Assembly: GCA_029204225.1 (NCBI GenBank)
Contig: CM055111.1
Coordinates: 44,431,815-44,495,814, forward strand
Source: Diphasiastrum complanatum
Lineage: Eukaryota > Streptophyta > Lycopodiopsida > Lycopodiales > Lycopodiaceae
Reading direction: 5' to 3'
DNA: 64,000 bases
This document shows positions 24,399 to 36,180 of the stretch, piece by piece; positions within the stretch are counted from its first letter, which is position 1, and each line of letters opens with the position of its first letter. The notes under the pieces are model-generated. The model was not told the origin of the DNA. It worked only from the letters and a program-made list of their open reading frames with translations, and ran no database searches. Made by a program: the position numbers and the translations under genes.

Positions 24399-25160
24399 TT
24401 GTGGGACAACTATAAACTAGGTATTGATGGTATTATACATCGTTGTGCACATGAATCTGAAGTCCGACAGATCATTGCCTTGACACACAAAGGTATTGGA
24501 GATGGACATTTCTCCTCCAATGCTACTGCTAGGGCAATCCCTCTGGTAGGATTTTGGTGGCCAACCCTATTCAAAGACATCCATGCTTATATAAAAGTCT
24601 GCGACATTTGTCAACGCACAAAGAATATTCAAAAAGTCAACCACAATTTCCTTACTCCAATACTTGAAAGTAGCATTTCACAAATGGGGTATTGATTTTG
24701 TTGGCCCCATTAGTCCAGTGGCACATGGCACACAATCATGATACATCTTGATTGCCACTGATTATGCAACAAAATGGATAGAGGCTAGAGCAACACAAAA
24801 AGTAGACCAAATTTCGTAGCACGCTTCTTCTATGAAAACATTATCACTCAATTTGGATGTCCAATAGAACTTGTAAGTGATCGTGGTTCTCATTTCCTTA
24901 ATGAAGTAATCAATAGTTTACTAACCGTATGACTTCGTTATACATCGAAAGGGTACCCCGTGCTAACCTAGATGCAATGGACTGGCTGAATCTACGAACA
25001 AAACAATTTGCAAGGTTTTAATCAAGATAGTGGAAAAAAGTAGATCAGACTGGGAAACAAAGTTATTTTCTACTATCTGGCCATATAGAACAACGCCAAA
25101 GCAAGCCACAGGATGGAAAGCACCATTTGAGCTGGTGTATGGCCAAGAGGCTGTTATGCC
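24399..25160 (+). pseudogene. Gypsy integrase region
   Basis: The zinc-binding H-H-C-C part is visible (HKGIGDGHFSSNATA, GFWWPTLFKDIHAYIK, then CDICQRTKN), followed by the catalytic core start DFVGPISPVAHGT and a later ATDYATKWIEARATQK block. The last blocks fade near 25160. Broken. Confidence 0.88.
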
Positions 25161-25449
25161 GTAGAATTTTTAATTTCTTTTCTACACCTCACTTTAGCAT
25201 ATGCTACAGACTTGTGTGATGATAGTGCTCAACACCAAGTTCAGAATAGATTCTTTGCGTTGACAAAACTGTGTGAAACACAACTCATATCTTATCACAC
25301 ATAGTTAGTTCATAAGAGATGACAAAAGGCTTGGCATGATCATTGTGAAGGATTTCAGATCATTCAAGATCCAATCCATGTCCCAAATCTTGGGTTACAA
25401 TAAGGAGCAAACCAACAATCTTGCCAATGTAGAAAAATCAGCATCTACA
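25161..25449. other. Boundary zone between gypsy and copia sequence
   Basis: No gene seen. The sequence passes from decayed gypsy integrase-side DNA into the LTR of the next copia element; the exact LTR edge is not clear. Confidence 0.4.
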
Positions 25450-25997
25450 TACAAAATGAGATGCAAACTCTAAGAGATATTGATCAAACATGAACCAAAA
25501 CATAAAATATGTTTGCTGTTCGTACAATTACAGTACCCTACTGTATTTCACACATGTGAAACCGAAAATAGCAATAAATGATCATTCTACACATAGAATT
25601 GCAAGATAACACCAAGATAGTACACCAATGAGTAGTAGAACCCAAAGAGAATCATGTATAATGATGAAATGAGAGATAGAAGAGAGAAGATGTGTCTCTC
25701 CACGAGTTACATCCTTTTATAGAGTTTCCAAACCCTATTTGGTCACTTGGCTTTCCCTCCAAAATGTAAACCCTACTATTTTTGGGTCTAGATTCAATGT
25801 ACCCAAAGTTCAAATTTAAATCTCTCTCAAACTCGACTACCAACTTTCCCACACTCTCCAAAAGTGTTTATTGAATGTATTTTAAACTAATATAACTTCA
25901 AAAAGTTTATCTCTAAGTTTAAAATGAGTTTTGGCCTCTTATTGACAATTTACCAAAATGTGACTAAACTAGACTAAACTAGTTGAAATCTCTCACA
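25450..25997 (-). repeat. 3' LTR of copia element 3
   Basis: Matches 58605-59125 in inverted orientation over most of its length. Its right edge (CACA, 25994-25997) abuts the purine tract. The left edge is approximate. Confidence 0.8.
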
Positions 25998-26189
25998 CTC
26001 CCTCTTCAACTAGTTTTGGCATAGTTTTAACAATAGAATTTTGATCCAACTTTAGAATGATCTCCATCCTAAGTATAGATCTTCTTTCTAAGGTTCTAAA
26101 GTATCTTTCATAATTGATATAGAGAATAGTGTCCAAATTGGATGCTTCACTATTTCTTACATCAATTTTGCACATCAAGATATAACTAG

Positions 26190-27009
26190 TGTGAGAAATT
26201 GGCAAAAATCTAGCTTGGTATTTTTTATGATAGAAGTTTGTAAGTGAATCTCACATGTGTGGAGGATGTTCCCACGTGTGGAGAATTGTAGAGTAAATCA
26301 AAATGTTTGATATAGGGGTCTCATAGAATTTCATAGTCAAGCATTTAGGTGTAGGATGTTGATAGGGTCAAATTTGGCATAGATGGCAAATTATCCATTT
26401 CCACTTGTAATGCCACTATTGAGCCAAAATAGAGCCAAACTTGTGCCAATTAGAGTGTAGACAAGTGTCATGATTTTGTTTGATGAAGCTTAAGAGGTCC
26501 AATAGGATTTAGAGGTGGAACCTTGTGAGGTCCAATAGAAAATTGAGGTGTGCTTGAATATAGTCCAATAGAATTTAGAGGTGCATGGATCAATGGTCCA
26601 ATAGGATTAAGAGGTGGCAAAGTGTGATCCAATCATAGTTAAGCATAGTGGTAGCTCATGAATCTATTAGTATCATTGTACTCCTCATTTTGGATCTAAT
26701 TGATTTTGAGATTGAGTGGATTTTGAGTGTCATTGAATTTCTAGCTTTCTCTCTCTACCCGAGAGCTCATGATGGTTTTTCTCTCTCTACCCGAGGAGAG
26801 CAGCTTGTTTTTACTTAGAATACTTTTGGAACACTTCCCACACGTGTGAGTGAGAGTTGGAAGTGATTGAATGCATGTAGTAGTGTGTTTTTGCCATAGG
26901 ATTCAAGATTGATCTTGAATTTCAATCTAGTCTTGATCTTGGTGCATCTACACACCTTAGGAGATCACAAGTACATGTAGTGGACAGTCCACACGTGTGA
27001 AATTCAACA
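26190..27009 (+). repeat. 5' LTR of element 2
   Basis: 820 bp, TGTGAGAAATTGG to ATTCAACA. It shares long blocks with the LTRs of element 1 (for example GGTGTAGGATGTTGATAGG). ACACGTGT palindromes are present near 26840 and 26993. Confidence 0.95.
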
Positions 27010-27020
27010 TGGTATCAGAG
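27010..27020 (+). promoter_or_regulatory. Primer-binding site of element 2
   Basis: TGGTATCAGAG directly follows the CA end of the 5' LTR and matches the initiator-Met tRNA complement. Confidence 0.93.
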
Positions 27021-27767
27021 TCTACCTAAGGTTACCATGCATTTTGATCCATCTAAGTGAAAATTTTTTCATCAATCTTGAGCTAGAAGTTGTCAAGGCC
27101 CATTTTCCTAGCTATCTTGTTCAATCTTGGGTCAAAAGAGATCAAAAGGACATTGATTGGGTCTGACCTGGTACTGTACGGAATCAGGTGCTCAGACACG
27201 TGTGAGGAACATCCAATTTCAGTTTGGAAGTTTTCTCTCATGTTTGATCCATTTATCTTGTTTGATAGCTTGTTTTGAAGCTATTTTTGTCTAGTTTTTG
27301 TTGCAATCAGTTTCATTCCATTTGGTTGAGCCAATCAAAAGCTATAAGCTTTTGAAGAGGGTTAGGTAGGGCACCTAGACCTAGGTGGACACATTTGGTT
27401 TGGTCAAGAGATTGCTTGGTTGATCCAAAATCACAGTTGAATGCTTACCAGTCTTATCTATATGTGATCTAGGCACTGTTTTGAGATCTTAGCCATTTTG
27501 TTTCATGCAATATCATTTTATTTGAGTCAAATTTGGTTTCTTAGTGTATTTCACACATGCTAAGAGTGTTTGATCCTAACTTTGCCCATACTCCATCATT
27601 TGATGTGAAGTAGATCTAGTTTTGGAGAGATTGAGATAGCTAGTGAGAATCATCTCACAGTTTGTTGCAAGATCTTGCATAGGAAATAGTAGCACACCAT
27701 TATTGGATCCTATAGTGAGAGAGAAGCAACATTTTTTGTTCATCACTTTTATTTATCTCCACTTTAC

Positions 27768-28741
27768 ATGACTTCAATGAGTTCATACTTGTTGCAACCA
27801 AGTGAGAGATTGTCTACTTCCAATTATTCAATATGGAAGTTGAGGATGGAGTCCATCTTGATATTCCAAGATGTGATGGACATTGTACTTGGGATTGAGG
27901 AGGAGCCTCAAGTCCTTCAATAAGTACAAAAATACAAGAAGAGAGCTAGGATGGCTCTCCACTACATTAAGATGAATGTCTCTAATGAGATATTGAGGGA
28001 GATTGGTGATTGTTCTACATCCAAGGAAGCTTGGGATTGTCTCAAGTCCATCTATGAGGCTAAGAACACCTCTAGGCTCCTCACTCTTAGAAATAAAATA
28101 TTCCAAAGTAGTCAAAAGAGTGATGAGAGTGCATCTAATTATGTTTTGAGAGTCAAGGATATTCATAGGGAGCTTGCATGTATTGGTGACTCAATCAATC
28201 AAAGTGAGCTAGTCCAAGTCATTCTCAATGGCTTGAGAGATGAATATGACAACCTTGTCCAATCCTATGCTATTAAGGAGGAGCTACCAAGTTTGGAGGC
28301 CCTTCAAAGTGTGCTTATTTCTGAAGAATCAAGACAAGAGTACAAACTCTTGAGGATGGACAAGCTATCACTCAATCATGATGATGGCAAAGTTCTATTT
28401 GCCAAGCACAAAGAGAGGAGTAAGAAGCAACACCATCACTTCTCTAATGACAAAGCTAAAGACCAAGATGGAGAGGAGGAGGATACCTCTCATGCTTCTA
28501 ATTCAAATCTCAAGAAGAAGATGATCAAGTGCTTAGATTGTGGCAAGAAAGGCCATTATGCCACCAATTGCTTCAAGAAGAAGAATCAACTCAATCAAGC
28601 CAACATCACCAATGAGAAAGAAGACTATATTGCAAGTGATGGAGAAGGCTCTCTTATGGCATCAAGCTTCTCCTCTTCCACCTTCAACAAGGATGACTCA
28701 TGGTATATTGATAGTGGAGCATCTTCACATATGTGTGGTAC
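27768..28741 (+). pseudogene. Copia gag, zinc knuckle and protease start (element 2)
   Basis: Begins near the ATG at 27768. The main open segment starts at 27951. Gag blocks such as ALHYIKMNVSNEILREIG and KEAWDCLKSIYEAKNTSRLL are nearly the same as in element 1. They are followed by a lysine-rich linker, the knuckle CLDCGKKGHYATNC and the protease site WYIDSGASSHMC. The family's gag forms the particle. Part of a fossil element. Confidence 0.9.
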
Positions 28742-29974
28742 ACAAGATGCACATATCTTCTCTCTTCAAGTATTATGGTGTATGATTATTCCTTATTATT
28801 CAAAGCATATGTTGAGAAGAAATTCTCATTGAAGATCAATGCTTTGAGGAGTATTGGAGCTCTTGAAGGAATAGCACCATATGAAGTTTTATTCAAGATG
28901 AAACCTAAGGTTGATCACCTTAGTGAACTTGGTAGTGCTTGCTTTGCATATATTCCCTTGGAAACAAGAAGGAAGGATGATCCAAGCTCATGGATCATGA
29001 TTGGATACTCATCCATCAAAGAGGCCTTTAGTGTCTTTACACTCTCTATTTCAAATGTGATGGTGAATAGAGATGTCATATTGCATGAAGATTCAATCTT
29101 GGAAGTGGCCGAGATCAAGGCTTCTCAAGAAGCATCACAAGTTATCCTTTTTGAAGGTATTCAAGTTATGATGGGGCCAATGTGTGAGGAGGAATTTCTT
29201 CTTCATATGATTTCAAGAAGATCTTCAAGATGCATGGCCGAGTCTTTATGGCTCACCTTACATGGCAAAGAGGGGCATATTTCATGTTGTATCTACTACA
29301 ACACATTCATATATGCTTCTCTTCCTTTGCTTGAAATGCTATCTTGCTTCATTGAATTTTTTGGATCTCAAAGTTCAAGAAAAGCTATACTAGTTTTGTA
29401 TGATGCTTATTGTATGGACATGTTTCTTGTCATTATTGACTTAGATGTGTTTCCAATACTTTTTGAAAGCAAGATATTGTATTGTCAAAAGTATGCTCTT
29501 GGTTCTAGTAAGAACAAGATTGAGCTTGGTACTCACTTTTTTGAAAATCATGTTTTCACATGTTTTGAGGCAAATTGTAAACTCCTCTTGAGATTAAGTG
29601 AATCATCCAAAGTGGACACTTACATCCTTGAGAGAGTAACTAGCCTAAGAAAGATCAAGATAGTCTTTGATATCAAGATTAGATCCATCATGGATATAGT
29701 TCATTGTATGTGGACTAGTCAAGCTAGAAAGCATAATCTTGATAATCATCATTGTTTCACATCTTATGATCTTGATCTCCATGATCCTTATGAGGCTTGG
29801 AAGCCTCAGATTTCTCTATTTATGTTGCATCCATCATGCAAGTGGAACTTTCAAGTCAAAGATCATCATCAAGCATGGAGGAAGCCCATGATAATAGTGG
29901 CATATTGGTGGAGCACTCTTCAAAGGCATTGGCAAGAGATCTCTACCAAAGAGATCTTATCATGGATATGGTGA
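28733..29974 (+). CDS. 413-codon frame replacing most of pol in element 2
   Basis: A long open frame between the protease start and the polypurine tract. Its first quarter matches copia integrase: LLFKAYVEKKFSLKINALRS, then APYEVLFKMKPKVDHL, then WIMIGYSSIKEAFSVF and NRDVILHED, which are the end of the catalytic core and the C-terminal domain. The remaining 270 or so residues (from about 29130) match no copia domain I know: they contain HGKEGHISCCIYYNTF, LVIIDLDVFPILFESKIL and a histidine-rich stretch near the end. The source may be captured host sequence, a rearranged relative or non-coding DNA that happens to be open. I assign no function. Confidence 0.55.
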   Translation: MWYTRCTYLLSSSIMVYDYSLLFKAYVEKKFSLKINALRSIGALEGIAPYEVLFKMKPKVDHLSELGSACFAYIPLETRRKDDPSSWIMIGYSSIKEAFSVFTLSISNVMVNRDVILHEDSILEVAEIKASQEASQVILFEGIQVMMGPMCEEEFLLHMISRRSSRCMAESLWLTLHGKEGHISCCIYYNTFIYASLPLLEMLSCFIEFFGSQSSRKAILVLYDAYCMDMFLVIIDLDVFPILFESKILYCQKYALGSSKNKIELGTHFFENHVFTCFEANCKLLLRLSESSKVDTYILERVTSLRKIKIVFDIKIRSIMDIVHCMWTSQARKHNLDNHHCFTSYDLDLHDPYEAWKPQISLFMLHPSCKWNFQVKDHHQAWRKPMIIVAYWWSTLQRHWQEISTKEILSWIW

Positions 29975-30100
29975 GGGTGCTGCTATGATGGATCCCTTGG
30001 CTGATCTTCACTTCTTATGCATACCAAAGGATCCACTCAAAAAGATCTACAAACTTCTCAAGTGATCTAGTACCTTTCCAAGCTATTTTTTGAGGAGGAG

Positions 30101-30527
30101 TGTGAGAAATTGGCAAAAATCTAGCTTGGTATTTTTTATGATAGAAGTTTGTAAGTGAATCTCACATGTGTGGAGGATGTTCCCACGTGTGGAGAATTGT
30201 AGAGTAAATCAAAATGTTTGATATAGGGGTCTCATAGAATTTCATAGTCAAGCATTTAGGTGTAGGATGTTGATAGGGTCAAATTTGGCATAGATGGCAA
30301 ATTATCCATTTCCACTTGTAGCCACTATTGAGCCAAAATAGAGCCAAAACACTTCCCACACGTGTGAGTGAGAGTTTGAAGTGATTGAATGCATGTAGTA
30401 GTGTGTTTTTGCCATAGGATTCAAGATTGATCTTGAATCTCAATCTAGTCTTGATCTTGGTGCATCTACACACCTTAGGAGATCACAAGTACATGTAGTG
30501 GACAGTCCACACGTGTGAAATTCAACA
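30101..30527 (+). repeat. 3' LTR of element 2 (short form)
   Basis: 427 bp. It has the same two ends as the 5' LTR and is followed by the ACTAG target duplication. Confidence 0.93.
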
Positions 30528-30532
30528 ACTAG

Positions 30533-31038
30533 AACATGAAGAACCAAATATAATGTGAATGAAATGATTCCTCCATGTTTCAAACTTTGTACTCTCTGGA
30601 AAATTACAGCAACCAAACAATAAATGTGAGTGATGACCATTTGCTTGCTTGTCTCCTCCAACTTTGTCCTTTCTTGATATGTCTCCACCATAAAACTCCA
30701 TGAATGAGCCTTTATCTCCATCTTGCCACAAGATATCATCAACACTTGATGACTTGTCCATGAATGAGTGACATAATGAACCTCTAATAGCTTCATTTCC
30801 ATTAGCAAAACCAGCCAAGAATGCTAGTACAACTCCAACAATGAGATAATGCAAGACAATGTATCTAGTTTGTCCATATCTTGACAATTATCAAAGATAT
30901 GAATATCTTCAGACTTGAACCTTTGGAAATACTCCCTCTGAAACATATGATCTATATTTAACAAGAACTCATCAATGCTGGATCTCGAATTTCCACAAAG
31001 GTTAGTGAAAACAATGTCACCAATGTCACCATCATAAA
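30533..31038 (-). other. Interior of element 3 beyond its long frame
   Basis: Minus-strand sequence between the nested element and the long frame. Open pieces (for example 30824-31072 with GNFGIYLLIYDGDIGDIVF and 30522-30887) do not resemble integrase or reverse transcriptase. It is probably the non-coding or degenerate 3' interior of element 3. Confidence 0.5.
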
Positions 31039-32853
31039 TTAAAAGATAGATTCCAAAGTTTCCATCCAACATGAAGTAGAGTAGGTGAAGATGATATCAA
31101 ACATAGTAAATCCAGCCCTCTTGAGTCCATAACAAACCTCAATAAGCTCACCAATGAGATCTCCCTTGCCTTGAAGAAATTGCCTCTCGATTTGCTCCAT
31201 GTAGTCTTCTCCAACCAACCTTTTGCCATCTTGATCATGAGTGATCAATTCACAATCATAGAATCCTTTGAGTTGATGAAGAGATGTGAGATCCATGCCT
31301 TGGTTCTTCCCAAGAACCAATCTTCCATTGCTCTTTCCTTCATAAGACTCCCTCTTAATGATTGCATCATAAGAAGTAGAAACCTCAAAAACATTAGAAG
31401 CCATGAAAAAAATGATTAGTACCTTCAACATAAGGATGATTGAAGTACTCTCTTTTTTCAAACAAGAACTTCTACTCAATGTTTTAGTTAATGAATCATA
31501 TGATAATGATTCTTCCTCATTATCATTCACAATGACATCATTCAAAGTACATCCTACTTTGAACTCTTCACATACTTCTCTTCTTCTTGACTTGTGACTA
31601 TCTCCCTCACTAAGTCTCTTGATAGAACCATTTGATCTACTCTCTTTATGAAGAAATGTGACTCCACTTGCTGCAAAAATGACTTTCTTGGACTCATCAC
31701 AAAAGAATGTAGAAGAACCACCTCGTTCATGCATGCACCTAGCAACATCCTTTTGCATATGATCAAAGAAATCATTAACAACAATCTTTTCCAAGGTAGA
31801 ACCTTCACCTCCATTGATGAAGTTAGCTCTTTCCTTACCTTTTGCATGCTTGCACTTGCCATGAAGAACCATTGAAACACCATCATTATCCTCAAGACTA
31901 GCCAAGTTAGCACAAAGATGAACATCTCCAAGAAGCATATTAGATCTTGACCTAGATCTAGCATAAGGAAGCTTGTTAGACTTTGCATAAGATCCACCAA
32001 TCTTATTGATGCCAAAAGGTAACTTTGGAAAGTTGAGACCAATCTCCTTTTCCATTCCATCCTTTTTGTTAGCCATAACAAAAGCATCAAGCTTGAAAAG
32101 TCTACCTTGTCTATTGCCCCTAGCAACCAAGATTTCTTCCTTTGTAATGAAACAAGCATCACCACCAAACTTTACCATGTATCCTTTCTCTATCATTTGA
32201 CCAACACTTATCAAATTCTTTGAAAGTGAAGGAATGTAAAGAACACCATCAAGTCTTCCTTTCCTATTAGTAGAGAGACAAATAGGAATTGAACCAATAC
32301 CTTCAATCACACACTCACCACCATTGGCCATGTGAATTGCTTTCTTGGCTCTATCATAAGTGACCAAAGAAGTAAAGAACTCCTTGTGACTAGTCATGTG
32401 TGAACTAGCTCCACTATCAATCCACCATGAATCTTTGTCACCTTCACTTGATATTGGACTTGAAGAACACATCAAAAGAGAATCACCACCACCTAGATCC
32501 TCATCATTAGTAATAAAGTTGATTTGCTTGCTACCTTCATCTCTTTTCTTCTTCAAACATTCATTTGCAAAATGCCCTTTGATTCCACAATAAAAGCATT
32601 TCAACTTAGACTTATCTTTCTTTTTGCCAAAAGAAGAAGTCTCACCTTGATCTTTCCCTTTAGACCACTTGCCTTTGCCTTTGCCCTTGAACTTGCCTTT
32701 GATGAACATAGCCTCCTCTTCATAATGAGATGTCGATGTAGATCCACCTCTTCTTGATTGAAGCCTATACTCCTCATTCACCAAGATCTCTTGCAAATTC
32801 ACAATACTTGGCAAAGTCTTTTGAATAGAAAAACTAGCATGATCATCCAACAA
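31039..32853 (-). pseudogene. Zinc knuckle, protease and novel C-terminal region (element 3)
   Basis: A 604-codon open segment. The first part has a basic linker and a CCHC knuckle (CFYCGIKGHFANEC), the protease active site (WWIDSGASSHMTS) and the strand block VLYIPSLSKNLISVGQM. After about residue 265 the expected GAG-pre-integrase and integrase are not found. Instead there are about 330 residues of unrecognised sequence (for example GGSSTFFCDESKKVIFAASG) that end in a weakly copia-like tail. This mirrors element 2: gag and protease kept, pol replaced. The enzyme roles are inferred from the family only. Confidence 0.8.
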
Positions 32854-32917
32854 GCCATTAAGTATAACTTGAACAAGTTCTACCTCCTTAATGCTTTCAT
32901 CAATACATGCTAACTCA

Positions 32918-33379
32918 TCATTGAACTCTCAAAACAAAGGCATGAGTACTCTCTTCCTTCTTTTGCAAACTTTGAAAGATTTTCCTCCTAAGAGTAAGCA
33001 CTCTTGATGTAGAATTGGATTCATAAAACTTCTTCAAAGCTTCCCAAGCCTCCAAAGATGATGTGCACTTACCAACTTCCTTGAGAAGTTCATTGGTAAC
33101 ATTCATCTTAATCATGTGTAGAGCTTTCTTTGCTCTCTTGTCATACCTCACTTGATCTTGAGGTGCTTGAGGTCTCTCCTCCACACCTGGAACAATCTCC
33201 ATCAACTCATTCATCTCCAATAAGGACTCCATCCTCACCTTCCAAGTAGAATAGTTGATTGAGGTAAGCCTATCATTGCTCTCCAACATAAATCCACCAC
33301 TTGTAGCCATGTTGAAGTGACCTGATCTTCTTCTTTCAACCTGTTCCAATGCACAAAGCACTCTCTTGAATGTCAACAA
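32918..33379 (-). pseudogene. Copia gag N-terminal region (element 3)
   Basis: A 153-codon open segment. It starts most plausibly at MATSGGFMLESNDRL and contains STWKVRMESLLEMNELME and KKALHMIKMNVTNELLKEVG, the UBN2-type copia gag. A separate lineage from elements 1 and 2, judging by the residue differences. Confidence 0.88.
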
Positions 33380-33590
33380 ATGAACTCAAGAAGAAATCAC
33401 AAAGATATGGAACCTCTCAAATCTCTTCTAGCACTTCTAACTAGAAAATCAACACATAGAATAGTGAAATCTTGATCTACCTATAATCTATCCTCAATCT
33501 AATGATTCTTGCCACTACCTAAGATTGAAACACACTCAAATGAAGTTCAGTAACCTCACAAACTAGAGATCCAATCAAAATTAGGGTTTT

Positions 33591-35506
33591 GACAAAATAA
33601 CAAAAAATTGAATATCTCAAATTCTACATTTATTCTATAAAGACGTCAGACGCCCAAGTCATTTGCACTTCACAGTTCTCGAGTGCATCCATGTCCGATT
33701 GGTGAATTGCATATATGTGATCTGATTCAGACGATCTTCCATCGAATGTTCTACCATATGTTCCATGCTCCATTGCCACTACATTTCCATCTACCGCCAT
33801 AGCACAAACCTTCAAGTTTTTACCTTTTTCTAAAAGTTTTAACTTTTTCTCAAAAATCTAAAATTTGTACAGTTACACCTTCACCACCCACTTCACCAGT
33901 TTTCAGTTTCATTCTAGATTTCTTGCTAGATTAATACCACTTTTTACATCCTTCATTTTCAGAATCTTCATTTTCATCTGATCGACTTTCATACCCCACC
34001 TTACCTCTATTTTTTTCACTTTACCAGTTTGCATCCGACCTTGCATTTGTTTCTTACACAATATCAGTCTCGATTCCATAGGAGAAGTTTTTGTTGTTAG
34101 ACCTTTTTTCATGTCGGCAGTGAAAGCAAAAGAAGCCACTTTTGAAAGAGCTGTATATTTCATCGACTGTAGTCTAGTGGCCAAATTCTATTTGATTCCA
34201 TATGAGAATAAGTAAGTTTTGCTAGTTTGGTGTTGACATCTTTTATTTTGATGATTATGCTCTCGTCAAAATTTATTCTAATTTTATTTTGATTGTTGCA
34301 GTAGACATTGGAGCCTGAATATTATTTTTGTGAAAATAAATAAGGAGGCAGTATCAAATTTTCCATGTGTAAAAATAAACTTAGTTAATAATACACATAG
34401 AGAATTTGATTCTCTACTTCATGATGTCGTTCATAAAATACCAACAACAACAAGTTCTATTGGGAAAATAACCATTAAATCCCTCAATGTATATACAATT
34501 TATTGCTCATATGCATCTTTTTTTTTTTTTTTAAATCTCTCATCATAGCATGAATAAATTATATATCATAATATCAACAATTTTTGTTCAATATCTAGTC
34601 TTTATAGGAAAATATTTTTTTCTATTTGTGCATGGTTCGTAATGTACAATACAAAGCTCTTTTTTAAGTGGTACAATCTACAAATCGATGTTGATATTGA
34701 CAAGGTAATATTTTGTTCATTCTAATTCTTATTTCTTTAGTGTCATTGTTAGTAATTTGCTCATTCACCTTGTTTGTGATGATAGTTCACTCTTGAGTCA
34801 TACAATCCCGACAAAGTGTATAGATTGCGGCTTGAATTTCAATTGTTTGTCATATTTATTTTCAATATTTTTGGCCTCTTTGAGTAGTGGAGTTGGAAGG
34901 ACAAGCCTCAACTTCCAATAGCATTTCCACATGCTGCTCGACGGAACAATTATATATTTAAATTTTGTTATTCTATTTATATTTGAGAAAAACTACGTTA
35001 AGTAAAAGCATGATATCAAGGTCTCTATTGGTCCACATGGCTACGAAAATGAGAAAAAAATAAAAAAACATTTTTTTCAAAGGCCCTCGTCGGGCTCTAA
35101 GTTTCTCTACTGTATTAGCGGTTGTTTCGACGTTTGCACATTCAATTTCTTGTCTCATTGTGTCTTAACTTGCTAGATTTGTGATGTTTTAAGAAGATTT
35201 GCTTAGTTTAGGTTTTTTTCTGGCAGATCTCAAAATCAAAGTGTTGATTTCTCAAAAATATTCTCAGCTCTGGGTGACATCGAGGAGCAAATTCTTGTTG
35301 CACGTACAGTTTCAAGGGAGCATTTCAAGGAATATTAATGGTGTTAAAGGATTATATTTTTTTCAACACCATTCAGTGAAAAGCGAAACATGTAGAAGCC
35401 TCTTGAAGATAATTGATCTGGAAGCTCAAGATCTAATAAATTTAATTCTTTAACACCATTCTTTGAAAAGTTTTTCTGAATTGTATGCTCAACAAGAACT
35501 TGCTCA
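33591..35506. other. Mixed fragments, including a repeated coding piece
   Basis: The plus strand at about 34060-34210 reads FFMSAVKAKEATFERA followed by VYFIDC, and at about 34790-34930 YNPDKVYRLRLEF. Both match the unknown fragment at 15865-16275, and GTAAG-like sequence separates them, so an intron is possible. The rest is AT-rich and shows no gene I can support. Confidence 0.45.
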
Positions 35507-36173
35507 TGTCAAATTTCAGAGTTTAAGGACTGAAATTGATCTACAAATGATCATAAAGAGTGATTGGTAGCTTGGGATCTTGATCTATATCAAGACTAGC
35601 TTCCAAATCTAGCTTCTACTTGACAACCTTTGTGATTCCAAGCAAGAACAATAAAAAATGATGATCCACGGCTTCACATGTGTGAAGTACAGCTACTGTA
35701 CGGCCTGATAACAAAGAAATAGTTTACTTATCATTTACTAACCATTTATCCACAAAGAAAGTGCTTAAGAGAGTCAAAACACAAAGATTGCTTCACAAAC
35801 CAAGATTTCTCATCATGAGCTCAACAATGGATCCATCATGGATCAAGTACCAAATCACCATAATCTCTCTCTAAGCTGCATCCAGCACGTGTGGGACAAC
35901 TCATTGTACTCATCCATATCCACTTTGGATAAGATCTATCAAGTTTTCCACATCATCCATTGGTGGTTTGTGTTGACCTTCTAGATTCCTACAATCTAGG
36001 ACCTAAGTCCTATAATTTAGGAGATGTCATATTAGACTCAAATGAAAGCTAATCAAAATGGATCTGAATATTAAAAGTGTCATTTCACATGTGTGGACAT
36101 GTCCTCACACGTGTGGATCCACATAGATGTCAAAATACATCAAAAACCATGTGAAAATTGCTTGATTCTAACA
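35507..36173 (-). repeat. 3' LTR of copia element 4
   Basis: 667 bp. Sense start TGTTAGAATC, end TTTGACA. Matches 50512-51059 closely. ACACGTGT-type palindromes at about 35675, 35885 and 36090-36115. Confidence 0.92.
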
Positions 36174-36180
36174 CTCCTCC

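Larger units (their letters stand above)
21240..25160 (+). mobile_element. Decayed Ty3/gypsy retrotransposon
   Basis: A plus-strand series: an N-terminal region homologous to 16280-16650, a probable protease-side region (about 22080-22700, including the open segment 22109-22360), reverse transcriptase (22795-23732), an RNase H remnant near 23.8-24.1 kb, the integrase zinc-binding domain (24399-24695) and the integrase core (to about 25160). Domain order protease-RT-RNase H-integrase identifies Ty3/gypsy rather than copia. No LTR pair could be seen. The copy is broken in many places and old. Confidence 0.85.
26190..30527 (+). mobile_element. Copia-derived element 2, LTRs and target duplication intact, no RT
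   Basis: A plus-strand element nested in element 3. The 5' LTR is 26190-27009, the primer site TGGTATCAGAG begins at 27010, the polypurine tract GAGGAGGAG-like sequence is at 30091-30100 and the 3' LTR is 30101-30527. Both ends are flanked by ACTAG (26185-26189 and 30528-30532), the 5-bp target duplication of a true integration event. The 3' LTR is much shorter than the 5' one. Gag and the protease start are closely related to element 1. The rest of the interior holds a single long frame with an integrase-end block but no recognisable reverse transcriptase, so it would have depended on enzymes from a relative. Confidence 0.93.
25450..33590 (-). mobile_element. Ty1/copia element 3 (gag-protease type), interrupted by element 2
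   Basis: The 3' LTR lies at about 25450-25997 (sense start TGTGAGAGATTTCAAC), with a purine tract (complement of CTCCCTCTTCAAC) at 25998-26010. The interior runs 25998-26189 and resumes at 30528 after the nested element. Gag and protease are at 31039-33379. A homologous LTR in plus orientation lies at 58605-59125. No 5' LTR or primer site is visible to the right, and recognisable element sequence stops near 33590. The interior shows no recognisable integrase or reverse transcriptase. Confidence 0.82.

Noticed and set aside
26185-26205. Open frame crossing the left edge of element 2
   Set aside because: It joins element 3 interior to element 2 LTR sequence across the insertion point and is accidental.
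31039-31200. RT-like words (VCYGLKRAGF) in the tail of element 3's long frame
   Set aside because: Only a few residues resemble the LYGLKQAP block and no neighbouring RT motif is present, so RT was not called.
31171-32757. Plus-strand frames opposite the gag-protease of element 3
   Set aside because: Shadows of the minus-strand coding region without recognisable domains.
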